Shown here in pieces: positions 36,421 through 44,332 of a stretch of DNA of 64,000 nucleotides. Both the position numbers and the translations under genes were made by a program. The DNA comes from Thiothrix sp. (lineage in GTDB: Bacteria; Pseudomonadota; Gammaproteobacteria; Thiotrichales; Thiotrichaceae), in NCBI GenBank assembly GCA_008015155.1, contig SSFA01000024.1, positions 122,290-186,289 of the forward strand, given 5' to 3'. Each line of letters opens with the position of its first letter. Position 1 is the first letter of the stretch. The notes beneath the pieces were generated by a model that ran no database searches, was not told where the DNA came from, and worked only from the letters and a program-made list of their open reading frames with translations.

Positions 36421-37466
36421 GATGTTGCGCCAGCGCTTGCGGTTTGCGTCGCTAAAGCTTGACGCTCAGCCACTTGCTTTTCAGCCGTTTGTTTCATCAA
36501 GCGCCGTAGCCGTGCCATACCGGTATCGTGTTGATAGAGGAACTCATGTTCACGCGCATTCGGTGCCATGTTTTCTAAAATAATCCGGTCTTGCTCCAAC
36601 ACCGCCCAATGCAAACCTTCCAAGCGATTGCGGTACATAAAGCGCCACACATCGCGCTGCCAGCCTTGCACTTTGCGATTGCGCCAGAAGAACACCAAGG
36701 TATTGTTTTCATCCATCGGGGTGGCAAAACCGACAATTCCAAAGCTAGGGCCTGGGCCAGCACCCGGACCATAGGGTATTTCTAGACGCAACCAATGCGC
36801 ACCCGTATCGCCAAACTCCACCCAGTCAAAATTCACGCCGCGCTGAGTCGTTTTTTCAAAGATAAAACCGTGTTCGGTTTTGCGTGCTGCCATTTCGGCT
36901 TCTTTATCGCCGCGCGCCATCGAATGTGAATCCGCATGCAGATAAGAGCCATGCATCGGGTCCATGACATTATCCACCGCATAGCGATAATTACATTTCC
37001 AATGTGCGGCACATAAGAAGCTGCTGTAGTCATCCGAGCTAAGTTGCTCAGGCAAGACTAAAGGTGGTGGATCAGGTTGTACTTCATCGCCGAAATAGGC
37101 AAAGATCGCGCCGCGCGTTTCAATAATCGGATAGGATTTATTGGTCTTTTTGCCTTCCAATGGACAGGCACGTACCGCAGGCACTTTCTCGGTGACACCC
37201 TCCGCATTCACTTGCACACCGTGATACCAGCAAGCTAATTTCTCACCCAAGTTCCAGCCTAAGGATAAGCGTGCACCACGATGAGGGCAGCGATCGGATA
37301 CCGCATGCACTTGGCCTTCGCCATCGCGCCACACCGCCATATCTTCGCCTAAACGGGTAATGCCGACCGGATTATCTTTGACTTGCCAACTGGGTAAAAT
37401 CGGATACCACAAGCGGCGTAAACCAGTATTGAGTAAAGTGTTCACATCAGGAACTGCGTTATTCAT
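36417..37466 (-). CDS. Rieske non-haem iron oxygenase, alpha subunit
   Basis: A 349-residue terminal oxygenase. The Rieske 2Fe-2S ligands are C60-x-H62 and C79-x2-H82. The mononuclear iron site is seen in DNVMDPMHGSYLH (H172, H177), with an Asp later as third ligand. No beta-subunit gene accompanies it, so it belongs with homotrimeric oxygenases (carbazole/dicamba/vanillate type). The substrate is undetermined. The electron chain is complete in the operon: Rieske ferredoxin at 40514-40825 and reductase at 26561-27790. Confidence 0.9.
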   Translation of the reverse strand: MNNAVPDVNTLLNTGLRRLWYPILPSWQVKDNPVGITRLGEDMAVWRDGEGQVHAVSDRCPHRGARLSLGWNLGEKLACWYHGVQVNAEGVTEKVPAVRACPLEGKKTNKSYPIIETRGAIFAYFGDEVQPDPPPLVLPEQLSSDDYSSFLCAAHWKCNYRYAVDNVMDPMHGSYLHADSHSMARGDKEAEMAARKTEHGFIFEKTTQRGVNFDWVEFGDTGAHWLRLEIPYGPGAGPGPSFGIVGFATPMDENNTLVFFWRNRKVQGWQRDVWRFMYRNRLEGLHWAVLEQDRIILENMAPNAREHEFLYQHDTGMARLRRLMKQTAEKQVAERQALATQTASAGATS

Positions 37467-37481
37467 GAATCACTCCTGTCA

Positions 37482-38321
37482 TTAAACTTGTGGGCCAGTG
37501 GAACTGCGTTTAGGGATGTAATGCAGCACTTTGTTTTCTGCCCAAATCACCGCCAAGTAAGCCACCAAACCAATTAAAGTCAGCATAATAATGGACACAA
37601 ATACCATCGAGGTATTCGCTGAGCCACTACCCCACACCAGCAAATAACCTAAGCCTTCATTGCCGCCGACCATTTCGCCAACCACAATCCCGATCACCGC
37701 TAAGGTCGAAGCAATACGTAAACCGGAGAATAAAGAGGGCATAGCCGCTCTAAATTCCACCTTCCAAAACAGTTGTAAGCGTGAGGCTTTAAAGGAATTG
37801 ACGAGATTAATTAAATCGCGGTCGATGGTGCGAATCGCCCCCAACACATTCACCATAATCGGGAAGAAGACGATGAGCACGGCTACCAAAATTTTCGGGG
37901 TGCTGGTAAAGCCAAACCACATGACAAATAAGGGGGCGAAAGCCACTTTCGGCGCAATTTGTAAAGCCAAAATATAGGGTGAGAGGACAAATTCAGCGGT
38001 GGGCGACATGCCGAGGATATAACCAATAATCATCCCTAAGAGTGCGCCTAAGAAGAAGCCAATCAACACCCCTTTCGCGGTATACAAGGTGTGGTACATC
38101 AGTTTGTCGCTGCCGAGCATGCGAATAAACTCGTGATACACATCCGAAGCGGGGGGGATAATATAATTAGGTATTCCAAACCAAGTTGGCCCCCACTGCC
38201 AAAAAATCAAAAACACAATAAAGACTGCCGTACTAATCAGTACTTCTTTGCGATTAAACATATTCTGCATGCGCTTAGCCATAGTCGGGGTCGGCGCTAC
38301 GGTGGGAGCTAACTCAGCCAT
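37482..38321 (-). CDS. ABC transporter permease (SsuC/TauC family)
   Basis: A 279-residue inner-membrane protein with about six helices and the EAA-type loop FKASRLQLFWKVEFRAAMPSLFSGLRIA. Together with the ATPase and binding protein it forms an importer of the nitrate/sulfonate/taurine family, which also includes transporters for phthalate and other aromatic acids. It is followed 15 bases later by the Rieske oxygenase, suggesting it imports that enzyme's substrate. Confidence 0.9.
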   Translation of the reverse strand: MAELAPTVAPTPTMAKRMQNMFNRKEVLISTAVFIVFLIFWQWGPTWFGIPNYIIPPASDVYHEFIRMLGSDKLMYHTLYTAKGVLIGFFLGALLGMIIGYILGMSPTAEFVLSPYILALQIAPKVAFAPLFVMWFGFTSTPKILVAVLIVFFPIMVNVLGAIRTIDRDLINLVNSFKASRLQLFWKVEFRAAMPSLFSGLRIASTLAVIGIVVGEMVGGNEGLGYLLVWGSGSANTSMVFVSIIMLTLIGLVAYLAVIWAENKVLHYIPKRSSTGPQV

Positions 38322-38335
38322 GATTCCTTACCTCA

Positions 38336-39334
38336 CTATTTGACAAACTCATTGCTGTAGAGGTCTTCCACTTTCGACTCTTTACGAATGATTTGTTGAT
38401 CGAGATAAAACTTCTGTACCTTTGCCAAACGCTCGGCATCCATCGCACCTAGCTGCGCGGGCTTGCCATACACGTATTCGTTATACAGCTTGAAAATGCT
38501 AGTAATGGTGGCTTCTTTGCCTTTGTGCTCAGGAACAGCAGCGACATAATCGGCGGTGGCTTTTTCAGGATCATCCATAATGTCCTTCATGCCTTTTAAG
38601 GTGGCTGTGACCAGCTTTTTAATCAGCTCAGGCTTTTCTTGGATCATTTTGTCCGAGGCAATAATCGCTTGCGCCATACTCGGGAAGTATTTGCCAGACG
38701 GAATAATATTGACCTTTTTACCACCCGCTTGAACTAAGCCAATCCAATCCGGTACTGCGGCCATCGCATCCACATCACCGGATAAGAATAACTTCCACAC
38801 ATTGGCAGGGCCTGCGGCTTGGGCTTGTACATCGTTTTTGGTTAAGCCCGCGCTGGCTAACATACCGAGCAAGGAATAGAAGGTAGTGTCTTGATAAGCC
38901 ATCACCGAAATGGTTTTACCTTTCAGGTCTTTAGGCTCTTTTAAAGGACTGTCTTCATTCGTGACTAGCTGCATGAGTGAGCCTTCACCTAACACCGCGA
39001 CCGCTTTCACCGGAATATCATTAGCGCGCACAATAATCGGGGTGTCACCAATCGCGCCACCAATGGGTGCATTGCCTAAGCCCACTTGTTTAGCGACTTC
39101 CACTCCACCTTGCGCCGATTGGAATTCCACCTCCAAACCTTCATCTTTGAAATAGCCCTTTTGTTTGGCAATCATCCACGGCGCAAAGGCAGGCAAGGAC
39201 GGTAAAGACGGTAATAAATAGGTAACCTTTTCTAGATCGGCTGCTTGAGCGGGCGTACTAATAATCGTGCTCATGCCTAAGCCCATGGCTAGCCAGCAAC
39301 TTAAGGCAATACGTGAAACGGAAGCGTGTAACAT
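38336..39334 (-). CDS. ABC transporter substrate-binding protein (SsuA/NMT1-like)
   Basis: A 332-residue periplasmic binding protein. A Sec signal peptide (about residues 1-31, ending at TPAQAADL) precedes LPSLPAFAPWMIAKQKGYFKDEGLEVEFQ, the typical start of the NMT1/THI5-like fold. EPKDLKGKTISVMAYQDTT and GDVDAMAAVPDWI are also typical. ATG at 39334 has GGAG 7 bases upstream; a GTG one codon earlier is an alternative. The ligand should be the aromatic compound degraded by the operon. Confidence 0.9.
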   Translation of the reverse strand: MLHASVSRIALSCWLAMGLGMSTIISTPAQAADLEKVTYLLPSLPSLPAFAPWMIAKQKGYFKDEGLEVEFQSAQGGVEVAKQVGLGNAPIGGAIGDTPIIVRANDIPVKAVAVLGEGSLMQLVTNEDSPLKEPKDLKGKTISVMAYQDTTFYSLLGMLASAGLTKNDVQAQAAGPANVWKLFLSGDVDAMAAVPDWIGLVQAGGKKVNIIPSGKYFPSMAQAIIASDKMIQEKPELIKKLVTATLKGMKDIMDDPEKATADYVAAVPEHKGKEATITSIFKLYNEYVYGKPAQLGAMDAERLAKVQKFYLDQQIIRKESKVEDLYSNEFVK

Positions 39335-39364
39335 CACAAAACTCCTCTATTTTTGTAGAAAACG

Positions 39365-40162
39365 CTAAACCTTGGCGCCACTTTCACCAATATGTAATAA
39401 CTTCATTAATTCCGGCACATAGTGGGCAATGCCCGGATCACCACGCCGTGCCATGGGGTCATCGCGGTTCGCTAAATCAATCACAAATTCTTGAATAATC
39501 GTGCCCGGGCGTTGACTCATCACCAAGACCCGATCCGAGAGCGCGACAGCCTCCACCAAATCGTGGGTGATAAATAACGCGGTCTTATTGGCTTCTTTTA
39601 AGGTGCGGGCTAGATCTTGTTGCAAGACCATTTTGGTTTGCGCATCCAAGGCGGAGAAGGGTTCGTCCATCAGCAATACGGTCGGATCTACCGCTAAGGT
39701 ACGTGCCATCGCTGCACGTTGGCGCATACCGCCGGAGAGTTGATGCGGGTAATGATTTTCGAAGCCACCTAAATGGCATTTCTTTAATAAATCCAGCGCT
39801 TTTTCACGACGCTGCTCGGCTGCTATGCCACGAATTTCCAAGCCTAATTCCACATTTTCGCGAATCGAGCGCCAAGGCAGTAATAAGTCTTTTTGCAGCA
39901 TAAAAGCGACGTGTTCACTAGGGCCTGTCACGGGTTGCCCATCAATAAACACTTGGCCTTCGCTCGGTGCATCGAGACCTGAGCCCATATTCAATAAGGT
40001 ACTTTTGCCGCAGCCGCTAGGGCCGATAATAGATACGACTTCGCCTTCTTTAATGGCGAAATCCACATGCTGTACCGCAGTCACAAAGGGTTCAGTACTA
40101 TGCTGGCTTTTATTCGCAAAGCGCTTGGTGACATCACGAAATTCAAGACGGGTTTTACTCAT
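39365..40162 (-). CDS. ABC transporter ATP-binding protein (SsuB/TauB family)
   Basis: A 265-residue ATPase: Walker A GPSGCGKST, Q-loop FMLQKDLLLPW, signature LSGGMRQRAAMA, Walker B VLLMDEPFSALD and the switch His in FITHDLVEA. The start at 40162 (MSKTRLEF) follows a GAGGGTAAGG stretch. An upstream in-frame ATG at 40180 overlaps the preceding stop (TAATG) and could add six residues. It energises the importer with the permease and binding protein encoded just downstream. Confidence 0.92.
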   Translation of the reverse strand: MSKTRLEFRDVTKRFANKSQHSTEPFVTAVQHVDFAIKEGEVVSIIGPSGCGKSTLLNMGSGLDAPSEGQVFIDGQPVTGPSEHVAFMLQKDLLLPWRSIRENVELGLEIRGIAAEQRREKALDLLKKCHLGGFENHYPHQLSGGMRQRAAMARTLAVDPTVLLMDEPFSALDAQTKMVLQQDLARTLKEANKTALFITHDLVEAVALSDRVLVMSQRPGTIIQEFVIDLANRDDPMARRGDPGIAHYVPELMKLLHIGESGAKV

Positions 40163-40179
40163 CGCCTTACCCTCGAGCA

Positions 40180-40479
40180 TTAACGCCCTAAACGCGCCAT
40201 TTCGGTTTGAAAAGACTCTTCAGTCCAATAACGACCATCGGGGCCGTGCATCCCCAGCTCATTCAAGCCCTGCACAATTTCCGCCAATTCCATTTTGTTT
40301 TGGCGAAATAAGGCTTCGAGTGCATCCGCTAAGGCATTTTCATACTCGGTAGGTGGTGCCATGCGGTTTTGCCAGACAATGTTTTGAATCGAGTCCATGT
40401 GCTCAATCGAGCCAGCTCCACCTTTATTGCTGGGTTTAGCGCCACGCCAAGGAGCTAGTGTGGAATTGTATTCAGACAT
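40180..40479 (-). CDS. small conserved-looking protein of the aromatic operon, function unknown
   Basis: A 99-residue protein. Visible features are an N-terminal Gly/Lys-rich segment (LAPWRGAKPSNKGGAGS), a central acidic helix pair (EYENALADALEALFRQNKMELAEIVQGLNELGM) and a C-terminal motif GPDGRYWTEESFQTEMARLGR. That end resembles a helix-turn-helix of the type seen in resolvase-like proteins, but no catalytic domain is present. Similar short 'recombinase-like HTH' proteins are annotated near Rieske oxygenases in other bacteria (from memory, not checked). It has a very strong ribosome site (AGGAGGAG) and lies between the ferredoxin and the ATPase. Confidence 0.75.
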   Translation of the reverse strand: MSEYNSTLAPWRGAKPSNKGGAGSIEHMDSIQNIVWQNRMAPPTEYENALADALEALFRQNKMELAEIVQGLNELGMHGPDGRYWTEESFQTEMARLGR

Positions 40480-40513
40480 GCGTTCTCCTCCTCTTCCTCA
40501 AACACAACAAGCG

Positions 40514-40825
40514 CTAGAGCGCGATCAATACTTGATTGCCTTCAATCCGAATCGGGTAGGTTTTAAGGTCGCGCTCAGCGGGCGCTTTTAAGCATTTACC
40601 AGAAGGAATATGAAACACCGCTTCATGCAAGGGGCACTCGACATTATCGCCATCAATAAAGCCTTGGGTGAGGAGTGCATAAGCATGCGGGCAAATATCT
40701 TCAATAGCGTAGAAGCTGTCATTCACTTTGAAAATGCCAATTTCATTGCCATCGACTTTGACAGCTAGAGGTTGGTCTTCGTCAATTTGGTCAACGGATG
40801 CAACGGTGTGCCAATTTTCTGACAT
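40514..40825 (-). CDS. Rieske 2Fe-2S ferredoxin
   Basis: A 103-residue ferredoxin with Rieske ligands C45-P-H47 and C64-P-L-H67. It carries electrons from the reductase (26561-27790) to the oxygenase (36417-37466). The start at 40825 (MSENWHTV) is fixed by a perfect AGGAGG 8 bases upstream; a 32-codon upstream extension reads through promoter and operator DNA and is rejected. It is the first gene of the 15-gene operon, with IclR-like sites 31-67 bases before the start. Confidence 0.93.
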   Translation of the reverse strand: MSENWHTVASVDQIDEDQPLAVKVDGNEIGIFKVNDSFYAIEDICPHAYALLTQGFIDGDNVECPLHEAVFHIPSGKCLKAPAERDLKTYPIRIEGNQVLIAL

Positions 40826-40855
40826 AAAAATTTTCCTCCTAACTGCTTGTGTTTT

Positions 40856-40873
40856 TGTTCCATATATGAAACA
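40856..40873. promoter_or_regulatory. candidate IclR-family operator 1
   Basis: TGTTCCATATATGAAACA is an 18-bp palindrome with a single mismatched pair. It is 31 bases before the ferredoxin start codon. A related copy lies 19 bases further upstream. Length and TTC/GAA arms fit IclR sites, and an IclR gene is in the operon. Confidence 0.55.
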
Positions 40874-40874
40874 A

Positions 40875-40892
40875 TGTTTAATATATGAATTA
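40875..40892. promoter_or_regulatory. candidate IclR-family operator 2 with overlapping -10 box
   Basis: TGTTTAATATATGAATTA matches operator 1 at 14 of 18 positions, in the same orientation, 19 bp away start to start. It overlaps the minus-strand TATAAT (complement of 40889-40894) predicted for the operon. No good -35 box lies at 17 bp from it, which fits an activated promoter. Confidence 0.5.
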
Positions 40893-41000
40893 TAGTAACA
40901 TTGACCTAAATGTCTTGGCAAGCGCTAAGTCATGGCTATGCCATTAAAGACCACTAAAAATTTCGTAGGCGGGAAGGATGATTAGGCTGGCAAAAATGCA

Positions 41001-41022
41001 AAAAGCCGCAAAAGCGGCTTTT
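41001..41022 (-). terminator. rho-independent terminator of the DsbA-family gene
   Basis: AAAAGCCGC at 41001-41009 pairs with GCGGCTTTT at 41014-41022 around a 4-base loop. On the minus strand the stem is followed by T residues. It lies 70 bases after the stop of the gene at 41092-41817 and separates it from the aromatic operon promoter. Confidence 0.75.
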
Positions 41023-41091
41023 CAGAAAGCGGGAAGTGATAAGCTCGTCACAAGCTGGCTACTCAGTGGGTTCGTAGCCCCTAGTCATAGG

Positions 41092-41817
41092 CTAACGCGC
41101 AGAATGAGTTGCTGGCAGCGCACAAACCCCATCCTCACATACTTCACCTTGGGCAGCACTAGTCGTTAACGGTTGATTGGCTGCTTGTTCTGCTGCTATT
41201 TGTTGCAAGGTTTCGCGGAAAGCTTCACGCGGCAAAGCGCCCGGAATTGCCACTTTTTCCTCAAACACAATAAAAGGGACACCGTGAATTTTCAGTTGCT
41301 GCGCGATCTGCTCATCCTGACGCACTTGCTGGGCAAATTGCTGGGAATTTAGGATTGACCACACCTCAGCTTCTTGCAAACCCACTTCCACCGCTAATTT
41401 TGCGACCACCTTCAGATCGCCAATCGCTTGGCCTTCCGTGAAATAAGCGTGCATAAAACGCTCACCCAACTCGTCTGCCAGCCCTTGAGTTTGGGCATAT
41501 TGCATTAAGCGATGCATATTAAAGGTATTGCCGGGTTTGGCTGTTTGCCACTGAAAATCAATCCCTTCTTCAGCCGCAGCTTGGGCAGTGCGAATCTCGG
41601 TTTGAATCGCTTGTTCAACACTCATGCCATAGCGTTTAGCTAATAATTCCGGCAGTGATTCTTGGTATTGGGCGGCACCTTCCGGCATTAGTTCATAGCT
41701 ATGCCAATGAATATCCAGTTCAATGCCTTCTTCCGCTGCGACATGTTCGAGGCGTTTTTTGCCGATGTAGCAATAGGGACAAATAATATCCGACCAAATA
41801 TCAATACGTAGGCTCAT
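41092..41817 (-). CDS. DsbA family oxidoreductase, FrnE-like
   Basis: A 241-residue cytoplasmic thioredoxin-fold protein with the CPYC active site in DIICPYCYIGKKRLE near residues 13-16, and GVPFIVFEEKVAIPGA with the cis-Pro. A C-terminal Cys pair (CEDGVC) resembles the metal/redox pair of FrnE. FrnE-type proteins are disulfide isomerases that respond to oxidative stress; related enzymes isomerise chromene carboxylates. The ATG at 41817 has AAGGAG six bases upstream; a GTG one codon earlier is less likely. No signal peptide. Confidence 0.88.
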   Translation of the reverse strand: MSLRIDIWSDIICPYCYIGKKRLEHVAAEEGIELDIHWHSYELMPEGAAQYQESLPELLAKRYGMSVEQAIQTEIRTAQAAAEEGIDFQWQTAKPGNTFNMHRLMQYAQTQGLADELGERFMHAYFTEGQAIGDLKVVAKLAVEVGLQEAEVWSILNSQQFAQQVRQDEQIAQQLKIHGVPFIVFEEKVAIPGALPREAFRETLQQIAAEQAANQPLTTSAAQGEVCEDGVCALPATHSAR

Positions 41818-41919
41818 CACGAGCTCCTTAAAAAGCTTGGCCTAATCTAGGCGATATAAACTCTTTTGTACTAAATAGGGTATATTTCAAGAGTTCGCCG
41901 AAAATATTCAGGAGTTGTT

Positions 41920-42504
41920 ATGGCACGTACCCCTTCCACCATGTTAGCGCTAGGCACTGACGCACCGGATTTTGCACTATTTGAGCCAGCGACGGGCAAA
42001 ACCATTTCGCTCAAGGATTTTCAAGGCAAGCCGCTGTTAGTCGCCTTCATCTGCAATCACTGTCCTTATGTGCTGCATATTCAAACCGTGTTCGCACGCA
42101 TGGCCGAGGAATATCAAGCCAAAGGGATTGCGGTGGTGGCGATCAATGCCAATGATGTAGCGAATTACCCCGACGATAGCCCCGAGAAAATGGTGCAACA
42201 AGTCAACGACGTGCCCTATACCTTCCCGTATTTATTTGATGAAACCCAGCAAGTCGCCAAAGCCTATCAAGCCGCCTGCACACCGGATTTCTTCTTATTC
42301 GATGCGCAACATAAGCTTTACTATCGCGGTCAATTTGACGATGCGCGTCCGCGTAGTGATGTGCCAGTGACCGGCAAAGATATGCGGGCAGCGATGGATA
42401 GTTTATTGGCGGGTATGGCAGCGCCGGAGAATCAAGTAGCGTCCTTGGGATGTAATATTAAGTGGAAGGCGGGGAATGAGCCGAAGTTTGGTATTAAGAG
42501 TTGA
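41920..42504 (+). CDS. thioredoxin-fold (AhpC/TSA/redoxin-like) protein
   Basis: A 194-residue redoxin. The fold reads LGTDAPDFALFEPATGKTISLKDFQGKPLLVAFICNHCPYV, with the Cys pair C-x-x-C in CNHC, then an AINANDVANYPDDSPEKM loop characteristic of this subfamily. Another Cys appears in ACTPDFFLFD. No signal peptide, so it works in the cytosol. It is likely a thiol peroxidase or thiol-disulfide oxidoreductase. It is divergent from the FrnE-like gene across about 100 bases, suggesting shared redox-linked control. Confidence 0.88.
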   Translation: MARTPSTMLALGTDAPDFALFEPATGKTISLKDFQGKPLLVAFICNHCPYVLHIQTVFARMAEEYQAKGIAVVAINANDVANYPDDSPEKMVQQVNDVPYTFPYLFDETQQVAKAYQAACTPDFFLFDAQHKLYYRGQFDDARPRSDVPVTGKDMRAAMDSLLAGMAAPENQVASLGCNIKWKAGNEPKFGIKS

Positions 42505-42576
42505 GGCTTAACCTAAAATCAGTCCATTTCTCAGGATTAATTAGCCTCTCATTAAAGAAAGGCTAAGGGTTGCCTA

Positions 42577-43320
42577 TTAAAGAATAGTCCTAAAAGTCAG
42601 ATTAAAGCGAGATTCATTAACATTTGCTCTTTTAGGTACTGAATGCTGCCAAAAATGTTGTAATTCGCCTTTCATAATGAGCAATGTGCCATGACCCAAA
42701 GGAATTGATATTTTTTGTGATTTGTCGTTTTTTCTAATTATAAAATCTCTGGTAGCACCAAAATTAACAGATGCAATTATTGGATTTCTCCCCAACTCTT
42801 TTTCGTCATCTGCATGCCAGTTCAAGTAGTCTTTTCCATCCCTATACCAATTCATTAGTACACTATTGAACTTACTACCAGCCACTTTTTCTACTTGCTC
42901 CTTGAAATAAAGCAAACCTTTATTCCATTCATTGGGTGCAGATTTAATACCTGAATAAGTGTAGTCTCTTCCTTTATCGCCATACCAAGATGTGTATCTT
43001 GGAAGTGGAATACTTTTACCGTATAATTTAATACTATCACGTTTCCACTTTATATTTTTAAACTCGACTTTAGAAAATTCCTCGTCAGATATCTCTCTCC
43101 AATTTGTTTTATCTAAGGACAGTTTGTCATTTTCAAGAAAATACTCGAGTGCTCTATCACTTATTTTCTTACTAAAAAATCTTTCACTATAAAATAATTC
43201 ACCATTAGGTACTTTTATGCAAAACCCCTTTAAACTCTCATCCCATTCTACCGAGTAACCTTCAATCTTAGGCAAAGCAAAAGGAATTTCTTGCGTGTTT
43301 TCCATAGCAAATAAGTCCAT
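42577..43320 (-). CDS. AlkB-like 2-oxoglutarate/Fe(II)-dependent dioxygenase
   Basis: A 247-residue protein. The iron site is H169-x-D171 (NWHADDE) and H226 (FWQHSVPK), and the 2-oxoglutarate arginine is in the RFNLTFR end motif (R238). PRYTSWYGDKGRDYTYSG is the AlkB nucleotide-recognition lid. The family removes alkyl groups from nucleic acids or oxidises methyl groups. An N-terminal ~90-residue addition has no clear match. The start at 43320 is 2 bases after the upstream methyltransferase-like stop; an ATG ten codons earlier would overlap it by 28 bases. Both genes are much richer in A+T than their neighbours, a sign of transfer. Confidence 0.88.
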   Translation of the reverse strand: MDLFAMENTQEIPFALPKIEGYSVEWDESLKGFCIKVPNGELFYSERFFSKKISDRALEYFLENDKLSLDKTNWREISDEEFSKVEFKNIKWKRDSIKLYGKSIPLPRYTSWYGDKGRDYTYSGIKSAPNEWNKGLLYFKEQVEKVAGSKFNSVLMNWYRDGKDYLNWHADDEKELGRNPIIASVNFGATRDFIIRKNDKSQKISIPLGHGTLLIMKGELQHFWQHSVPKRANVNESRFNLTFRTIL

Positions 43321-43322
43321 TG

Positions 43323-44117
43323 CTAAATCTCTACCTGAATATTTAAACATATAGCCGGCATACCATTTTCACAATTGAATCGTCGGATTTCGGAGCTAAC
43401 CTTCTTAAAAAAATGTGCATTTTTTTCATAAACGAAGGCACTATGTAGTTCTTCTAATCTAGGAGCTCCTCCATCGAAATCTCTGTCATGGCTAACAGCC
43501 AAAAATACATGCTTGCCTCTCTTGCCAATTATCTTTCTAAAAAGCTTAAAAATATCAAATGTATTTATGTCTAAAATGTTTGAGAAAAGGTGTATATAAG
43601 TACTATTGCCATTGGCTCGCAAATAATTATCTTTTAGATCATCAAGCTTTAAGTTTATGCAGTTAATATTATGATTTTCATTATAGCATTTGACAATAGC
43701 ATATGCCCTTCTCAAGGCTATCGCAGATGGTTCTATCAATGTTATTTGACGAACTTCTAATTCTTCTTGTTGTAAGAATTTATCAAAGAATAAGCTACAT
43801 GCCAGTCCTTGACCACAAGCATAGTCTATTATTTGAACATTCCTATCTTCCAACTCAAAAGAACTCAATACGTTAATCCATTGACTTTTTATCATGAGAC
43901 CGTAGGTATGAAGATATTGATTTAATTGCTCTTGAGTTGCCAATATTGCTCTGCCCCATTGCAACTCATTTTTTACATTATTCTCTTCTCTACCATGGTT
44001 CCTGATTAAGTCAAAACTTATATTGTTAGAGTTTAATGTTTTATTAGTTATTTTCTTAATTAACTTATCGTTTGATACACCACTCTCATGACTATCCAGA
44101 ATCATATCTTCAATCAT
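43323..44117 (-). CDS. SAM-dependent methyltransferase-like protein (low-GC cassette)
   Basis: A 264-residue protein with a Rossmann-type motif I, VQIIDYACGQGLACSLF, followed by QITLIEPSAIALRRAY, which corresponds to the acidic end of strand 2. Later strands are in TYIHLFSNILDINTF and HVFLAVSHDRDF. The domain resembles class I methyltransferases, but a catalytic NPPY/DPPY motif is absent, so the substrate (nucleic acid, protein or small molecule) is open. It pairs tightly with the AlkB-like gene downstream, and the two share a low-GC composition. The start is not certain because no clear ribosome site precedes either Met1 or Met5. Confidence 0.65.
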   Translation of the reverse strand: MIEDMILDSHESGVSNDKLIKKITNKTLNSNNISFDLIRNHGREENNVKNELQWGRAILATQEQLNQYLHTYGLMIKSQWINVLSSFELEDRNVQIIDYACGQGLACSLFFDKFLQQEELEVRQITLIEPSAIALRRAYAIVKCYNENHNINCINLKLDDLKDNYLRANGNSTYIHLFSNILDINTFDIFKLFRKIIGKRGKHVFLAVSHDRDFDGGAPRLEELHSAFVYEKNAHFFKKVSSEIRRFNCENGMPAICLNIQVEI

Positions 44118-44332
44118 ATCTTTATTCTTTTTATCATTGGGGACTTGATAGATAACATGATTTGTATTTTTTTGAAAATCATGTCGATATATGGACGCTG
44201 GAAATTGAGCAGCTTTGAGATAAAACTGATATACCTTTAATCAATTGCAATAATTTAAGCCAAATCAAGCAAACGTTTGATTACTCCTATTCATATGTTA
44301 AGGATTGAATAACTAGTGGATAGTGGAATGGC

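Noticed and set aside
39825..40352. 175-codon plus-strand frame opposite the ABC ATPase and the small protein
   Set aside because: Overlaps two convincing genes with good ribosome sites on the other strand.
40826..40921. 32-codon N-terminal extension of the Rieske ferredoxin
   Set aside because: It is promoter/operator DNA; AGGAGG before 40825 fixes the start.
40978..41169. 63-codon plus-strand frame
   Set aside because: It runs through the terminator at 41001-41022 and the end of the FrnE-like gene; its protein is not convincing.
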